Shown here piece after piece: positions 59,571 to 64,000 of a stretch of 64,000 nucleotides of DNA (the first letter of the stretch is position 1; the number at the start of each line of letters is the position of its first letter). The position numbers and the translations under genes were made by a program. Source of the stretch: an uncultured Micrococcaceae bacterium (GTDB lineage: Bacteria > Actinomycetota > Actinomycetes > Actinomycetales > Micrococcaceae); assembly GCA_947502645.1 (NCBI GenBank), contig CANNAD010000001.1:124001-188000 (forward strand), given 5' to 3'. The notes under the pieces were generated by a model that was not told the origin of the DNA, did no database searches, and saw nothing but the letters and a program-made list of their open reading frames with translations.

Positions 59571-59576
59571 AGTTTA
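59571..59576 (-). promoter_or_regulatory. -10 box of guaA, probable leaderless start
   Basis: TAAACT on the minus strand ends 6 nt before the GTG of guaA. Confidence 0.6.
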
Positions 59577-59610
59577 TCTGCCGAAGTGCCCAGCCCAAAC
59601 CGGGGCTAGG

Positions 59611-60081
59611 TCAGTAACGCTTGGCGGCTTCGGGGTGTTCGGCCAGCTCGCGCTCCACCTGGCGATGAGTTCTGGTTTCGACGATGAAGGACATCAGCGG
59701 CACCACGCCGCCAAGGGCAAGAATGATGAACTTGCTGAAGGGCCACCGCATCATCTGCCACAGTCTGAAGTCGGCGAACAGGTAGACGACGTACATCCAG
59801 CCGTGAACGATGAGCACCATGGTGGAAAGGTTGATTCCCCCGGTATCAGCACCCTTCGTGAACATGCCCAGGGGCACCGTTTCGCCGGCTTCGTTGACCC
59901 CGCCGGCAATGATGTCCGATCCGAAACCGTAGGCAGCGATCATCTCGACAACCACCAGCAGCAGCATCACGCCCGTGGCGTAGGCGAGCACTTTGTAGAA
60001 CGTCAGGGCCGAGCGGATCTGGCTGTGGGTTCCGCCGAACCTCCGCTTTTTGGGTGTGGTGCCGGGCTGGGTTTCGGTCAC
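59611..60081 (-). CDS. DUF3817 membrane protein
   Basis: The 156-aa protein has three helices. The pattern ALTFYKVLAYATGVMLLLVV, LIVHGWMYVVYLFADFRLWQ, then PFSKFIILALGGVVPLMSFI with the tail VERELAEH is the DUF3817 family. Function is unknown. Its start overlaps the SURF1 gene by 4 bases, and guaA follows it; this SURF1-DUF3817-guaA order is common in Arthrobacter relatives. Confidence 0.9.
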   Translation of the reverse strand: MTETQPGTTPKKRRFGGTHSQIRSALTFYKVLAYATGVMLLLVVVEMIAAYGFGSDIIAGGVNEAGETVPLGMFTKGADTGGINLSTMVLIVHGWMYVVYLFADFRLWQMMRWPFSKFIILALGGVVPLMSFIVETRTHRQVERELAEHPEAAKRY

Positions 60082-60893
60082 TTCTGTACCTCGCTCTGGG
60101 ACTGGCTGGGGGAAAGTTGTTCTGCCGCGGCTGCATCTTCGGCGTCTTCCTGCTGTCTGCGGTAGTCATCGGCTACCAGGCGCCACCAGAGGAAACAGGC
60201 GAAACCAGCAAAGACGAACCACTCGATGGCGTAGAAAATATTCAGCCAGTTCAGCGGTGTCTCCTGCGGCTGCGGGTCAACGAGTACGCGCTCAACGCCT
60301 GAAGGAGCCTCTGCCGGCTCGCCTTGATAGGAAATCTCGCTTGCGGTGACGAACCCTGAGTACGACGGCGCGTCCCACAGGTTGACCAGTTGAGCCACGG
60401 ACAGGCTGGCCACCTGGCCGTCAGGCATGGGCCCGGCAATGGGGGCTTCTGTGGGCAGGAGGCGGCCGACGACGGTGGCGGTACCTGATTCGGGGTCCGG
60501 CGGCGCAGCGCCCTCATCGGCGATCCAGCCACGAACCACGGGAATGACGGGTGTCTCCCCTGCTGTCTCGGGCGCACTGGCTACGTGAAAAGCGTTGATG
60601 ACCCAGTAGCCTTCGCGCTCATCCTGCAAGCGTCCGGGAATCAGCAATTGCGTTCCGGCGAGAAAGGACCCGTCGATGCTCACGCGCTGGTCGGCGTCGG
60701 GCTTGTACAGTGGTTCGCCCGGTTTGAAAGTCTTTGTCAGCGGCTTGACGGTTTCCGTCCTGGAGGAGGGCGGCGGCGCATCTCCCTCTGACTGTGAGAA
60801 CTGCCACTGGCTGAGGACCACGAAGACCGATGCCAATACCAGCGCAAAGATCAACGACAGGATCCAGCGGGGTTTCAGGGCGGTCTTGAGCAC
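60078..60893 (-). CDS. SURF1-family protein
   Basis: SURF1 proteins help assemble the haem-copper centre of cytochrome c oxidase. The two membrane helices stand at the ends, ILSLIFALVLASVFVVLSQW and IFYAIEWFVFAGFACFLWWR. Between them lie the conserved VSIDGSFLAGTQLLIPGR, EGYWVINAF and VIPVVRGWIADEG. The length of 271 aa is normal, with a short Gln/Glu-rich tail. First gene of the SURF1-DUF3817 unit and divergent from the ABC exporter. Confidence 0.92.
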   Translation of the reverse strand: MLKTALKPRWILSLIFALVLASVFVVLSQWQFSQSEGDAPPPSSRTETVKPLTKTFKPGEPLYKPDADQRVSIDGSFLAGTQLLIPGRLQDEREGYWVINAFHVASAPETAGETPVIPVVRGWIADEGAAPPDPESGTATVVGRLLPTEAPIAGPMPDGQVASLSVAQLVNLWDAPSYSGFVTASEISYQGEPAEAPSGVERVLVDPQPQETPLNWLNIFYAIEWFVFAGFACFLWWRLVADDYRRQQEDAEDAAAAEQLSPSQSQSEVQK

Positions 60894-60991
60894 CCATTCA
60901 TGGTACTTCGACCCTGCGTAGAAAACCCAATGCAGACACTGATTGGGATTCGCCTATCGCTGTGGCGGAATTGTGACTAAGATGGATCCTC

Positions 60992-62710
60992 GTGCGCTCC
61001 TATCCCTACCCCGATCCCGGCAAGCCGGTACTGACCTCCCCTGCCCGCTACCTGCTCTGGCTCGCGTCGAAGCAGAAGGGCAATCTGTCCCTCGGCATCG
61101 TTTTCGGCATCGTCTGGATGGGCGCCCAGGCCTTTGTGCCCTTTGTCATAGGTAGCGCGATCGACGACGGGATTGTCGGAGGGGACACTGCGCAACTTGC
61201 CCAGTGGGTCCTGCTGCTCATCGGCCTCGTAGCGGTGCAGGTCGTCGCGGGAATGATGAGTCACCGTGCCTCCATCAGCAACTGGATGCAGGCAGTCTTC
61301 AAGTCCATCCGCCTCATCGGCTATCGCATCACCCGCACCGGCGATGCCCTCCCACGCAAGCTCTCCACGGGCGAAGTGGTTTCTACCGCGGCCTCTGATG
61401 CCACCCGGATCGGCGACACCTTCTACATGGTGGATGCCGCCGCGGGTGCCGTCGTCGGCTGGCTGACGGTGAGTGTGCTCATCACGCAGACCTCTCCCCT
61501 GCTCGGTCTCATCGTGTTCCTCGGCGTTCCGCTCGCCTGTGCCGTGCTCGCGCTGGTGGTCCGCCCGCTTCAGGAGAAACAGCGCGAACAGCGTGAAGCC
61601 TCCGGTCGTATGACCGCCGTCGGCGCAGACACCGTGGCCGGTCTCCGGGTGCTGCGGGGAATCGGCGGGGAAGACATTTTTGTGGGCCGCTACCGCGAGC
61701 GCTCGGCCGCCACGCGCGACGCCGGCATCAAGGTAGCTGGCTCGCTGGCCACGCTTGAGGCGTCGCAGGTGCTTCTTGCCGGCATTTTCGGTGTGGTCTT
61801 CACTTGGGTAGGTGCCACCCTGGCACTGAATGGTGAGATCCAGCCTGGGCAGCTGGTGGCCCTCTACGGTTACTCGGTGTTCCTGACGAGCCCCATCAGG
61901 TTTGCCTCGCAGGCGGCGTCGAGTTACATCCGGGCTCACGTGGGTGCCCGGAAGATTATCAACGTCCTGTCCATTGATCCCAACGTGTCCGACGACGGCC
62001 CAAGAGTTGGCGCACCAGCAGCAGCAAGCCCGCTGACGGATGCTCGCACCGGCGTCGTCGTCCATCCCGGCCGGATCACCGCCGTGGTGTCGCGCGATCC
62101 TGCACAGTCTTCGGAACTGGCTACACGGTTGGGGCGCTTTGACGACGAGATCCTCAGCGAGGCTGAGGTCCGGTGGGGCAAGGAGCTTCTGCACCACGTT
62201 CCCCTGGAGGAGATCCGGAACCGGATTATCGTCAGCGAGGCAAGCCCACAACTTTTCACCGGAACCCTCCGTTCACAGCTGGACCCCTATGCCAGGCACG
62301 ACGACGACGCCATCCTGACCGCACTGGATGCGGCCAGCGCGATGGACATCCTGGACGGGCTGGAGCACGGGCTGGATGAGGAAGTCACCGAACGTGGACG
62401 AAGCTTTTCGGGCGGGCAACGGCAACGGCTCGTCCTGGCCCGCGCCCTCCTGACGGAGGCGGAGTCCCTCGTGTTGATAGAGCCGACGTCGGCCGTTGAC
62501 GCGCATACCGAATCTCGTATCGCCGCACGGCTTCAGGCCGCCCGCGGCGGTAAGGACCGGACAACGGTGGTGATCACCGCGAGTCCGCTGATGCTCGGGG
62601 CCGTGGACCATGTTGTTTTTCTCAAGGACGGGCAGGTGCGCGGTGAAGGCCGCCACGAGGACCTGATCAACGATCCCGAGTACAGGAATGTGGTGATTCG
62701 CAGTGAGTGA
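60992..62710 (+). CDS. ABC exporter half 1, permease plus degenerate ATPase
   Basis: Six helices (about 20-290) form the exporter-type membrane domain, followed by an ATPase domain. That domain has lost its P-loop: GRITAVVSRDPAQSSELATR stands where GxxGxGKST should be. The Walker B end reads SLVLIEPTSAVDAHTE with Ile for the catalytic-site Asp, and the H-loop reads VVITASPLM with no His. The signature SFSGGQRQRLVLARAL is intact, so it can still complete the partner's ATP site. GTG at 60992 is the start; TAAGAT 8 nt upstream may be the -10 box. Its last 8 bases overlap the second half. Confidence 0.9.
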   Translation: MRSYPYPDPGKPVLTSPARYLLWLASKQKGNLSLGIVFGIVWMGAQAFVPFVIGSAIDDGIVGGDTAQLAQWVLLLIGLVAVQVVAGMMSHRASISNWMQAVFKSIRLIGYRITRTGDALPRKLSTGEVVSTAASDATRIGDTFYMVDAAAGAVVGWLTVSVLITQTSPLLGLIVFLGVPLACAVLALVVRPLQEKQREQREASGRMTAVGADTVAGLRVLRGIGGEDIFVGRYRERSAATRDAGIKVAGSLATLEASQVLLAGIFGVVFTWVGATLALNGEIQPGQLVALYGYSVFLTSPIRFASQAASSYIRAHVGARKIINVLSIDPNVSDDGPRVGAPAAASPLTDARTGVVVHPGRITAVVSRDPAQSSELATRLGRFDDEILSEAEVRWGKELLHHVPLEEIRNRIIVSEASPQLFTGTLRSQLDPYARHDDDAILTALDAASAMDILDGLEHGLDEEVTERGRSFSGGQRQRLVLARALLTEAESLVLIEPTSAVDAHTESRIAARLQAARGGKDRTTVVITASPLMLGAVDHVVFLKDGQVRGEGRHEDLINDPEYRNVVIRSE

Positions 62711-64000
62711 TACCCAGACTCTGACGGGGGAACCTGCCGCGCAGGCAGCGCACCAATCGGGCAAGCTCCCGATTGCCTCAGGGGATCAGGTCCGGCACGA
62801 GACAGGCCGGTTGATTCGTAAACACCGCAGCGGCCTGGCCCTGGTACTGGTGCTGTATGTCCTCTCCGCTGTGGCAGGGCTTGTTGGCCCGTACCTGATC
62901 GGACGCCTCATCGATGCCGTCATCGCGGGCACCACCTCCGAGACGGTGACCATCATTGCGAGCCTGATGCTGGCAGCGATCCTGGTGCAGACTGTGCTGC
63001 GGCGCTATGCCGTTTCGGCCGGCATGATTTTCGGTGAGCGCGTCTTCGCGGAGCTGCGTGACGATTTCATGGCCGACGTGACGTCGCTTCCACTCTCCAC
63101 GGTGGAGAAGGCCGGAACCGGTGACCTCGTGTCCCGAACCACGAACGACATTGATTCGGTGTCGCACTCAGTACGGTTCGGCATCCCCCAGGTGCTGGTC
63201 TCCGTGGTCACCATCGTTCTGACGGTTGGCGCGGCCGTACTGGTTTCGCCGGTCCTGTCCCTTGCGCTGCTGATCGGTCTGCCGATCCTGATTCCCATTA
63301 CGCGGTGGTACCTCAAGCGAAGCACCGCCGGGTATCAGCGCGAACGTGAATCGTACGCCGTCATCAACGGCGCGGTCACCGAGACGATCGAAGGCGCCCG
63401 CACTGTCGATGCCCTCAGCCTGGGCTCGTTGCGCCGGGAACGCATGGACGCGGCAATCGGAGGCAGTTTCAAGGCCGAGCGTTACACACTGTTTCTGCGT
63501 TCCGTACTCTTTCCTGCCGCGGACTTTGCGTTTTGGGTTCCCGTGGCAGGCGTACTTCTGTGGGGAAGCTGGCTGGCCGCCAACGATGCTGTCTCACCGG
63601 GTATGGTCTCGGCTGTGGCCCTGTTTGCCGTGCGCCTGATCGATCCCGTGGACACGCTGATCATGTGGACGGATGAAATTCAGGTGGGCGCCGCATCGCT
63701 GGCCCGCATCATTGGCATCAAGGATGTACCACCGGACCGCACCGCTTCCGCAGCCCAGCCTGTGAACGAGGATATTCTGCTCTCCGACGTCCGCTACGCG
63801 TACCGTCCCGGCCACGATGTCCTCCACGGCGTGAACCTCACCCTGAAACAGGGCGAGCGACTCGCCATGGTTGGGCCTTCGGGTGCCGGTAAATCGACGC
63901 TCGGCCGGCTGATTGCTGGTATCCATCCGCCGACGTCGGGCTCCGTCACCGTAGGTGGCGTACCCCTCGTGGACCGCCCGCTGGACGAGCTGCGGCGCGA
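62703..64000 (+). CDS. ABC exporter half 2, permease plus canonical ATPase (3' end outside window)
   Basis: The frame starting at GTG 62703 (MSDTQTLTGEPAAQ) is open to the window edge and therefore absent from the ORF track. Membrane-domain signatures are VEKAGTGDLVSRTTNDIDSV and GAVTETIEGARTVDAL. The ATPase domain begins about residue 350 with an intact Walker A, LAMVGPSGAGKSTLGRLIAG. The signature, Walker B and H-loop lie outside the window. It overlaps half 1 by 8 bases and surely forms a heterodimer with it. Substrate unknown; such pairs often export drugs, lipids or peptides. Confidence 0.92.
   Translation, partial: MSDTQTLTGEPAAQAAHQSGKLPIASGDQVRHETGRLIRKHRSGLALVLVLYVLSAVAGLVGPYLIGRLIDAVIAGTTSETVTIIASLMLAAILVQTVLRRYAVSAGMIFGERVFAELRDDFMADVTSLPLSTVEKAGTGDLVSRTTNDIDSVSHSVRFGIPQVLVSVVTIVLTVGAAVLVSPVLSLALLIGLPILIPITRWYLKRSTAGYQRERESYAVINGAVTETIEGARTVDALSLGSLRRERMDAAIGGSFKAERYTLFLRSVLFPAADFAFWVPVAGVLLWGSWLAANDAVSPGMVSAVALFAVRLIDPVDTLIMWTDEIQVGAASLARIIGIKDVPPDRTASAAQPVNEDILLSDVRYAYRPGHDVLHGVNLTLKQGERLAMVGPSGAGKSTLGRLIAGIHPPTSGSVTVGGVPLVDRPLDELRR

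Overview
The window is from a high-GC Gram-positive chromosome and most resembles Arthrobacter or another member of the Micrococcaceae. This is inferred from the actinobacterial forms of DapD, DapC, the 7Fe ferredoxin and TypA, from the phosphatase/DUF3090/SCO1664-type gene trio, and from the many genes that lack a Shine-Dalgarno site and start 6 nt after a TANNNT box. No rRNA, tRNA, CRISPR array, complete IS element or integrase was seen.

Left part (1-27.3 kb): the end of an amino acid ABC permease, then the succinylase branch of diaminopimelate/lysine synthesis (dapE, dapD, dapC) mixed with galE, gltA (citrate synthase) and fdxA. dapD is directly followed by a lysozyme-like secreted or membrane protein, so cell-wall precursor synthesis and a probable wall hydrolase are neighbours. 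After typA come two paralogous peptide/nickel-type ABC importers on the minus strand (11.2-16.6 kb and 16.8-24.0 kb). Each has a lipoprotein, two permeases and one fused double-ATPase. The second is split by a plus-strand PH-like membrane protein gene, and one of its permeases carries about 195 extra residues. A NYN-domain protein and the phosphatase/DUF3090/SCO1664 trio close this part.

Middle part (27.3-35.4 kb): an accessory island that ends at the 3' end of ychF. It holds a DUF1877 protein, an orphan antitoxin next to a toxin remnant, the ribosome-rescue factor ArfB, a HigA remnant, an unrecognised acidic protein, and a minus-strand set of three unrecognised genes. These three are a membrane protein with a lysozyme-like domain (404 aa), a 41-aa ORF missed by the ORF track, and an 891-aa membrane-anchored protein whose start overlaps the 41-aa ORF. 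Short sequences resembling the last codons of ychF recur at 28.08, 28.74, 29.51 and 30.59 kb, as would be expected from repeated insertion and decay at the ychF tail. This is the best place in the window to look for an undescribed system.

Right part (35.4-64 kb): core genes again. These are ychF, rmuC, xseAB, an aminotransferase, a four-gene quaternary-amine-type ABC importer, an MFS exporter divergent from an Lrp/AsnC regulator, a TPR protein, an AlaX-like tRNA editing hydrolase, galU, a RimJ/L acetyltransferase, a folate cyclo-ligase, an FmdB zinc ribbon, an SAF protein, a 1.3-kaa helicase-like protein with an altered P-loop and a Vsr-like end, guaA, DUF3817, SURF1, and a heterodimeric ABC exporter with one degenerate ATP site whose second half runs off the window.

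All calls rest on reading motifs, lengths and gene order. No database search was run.
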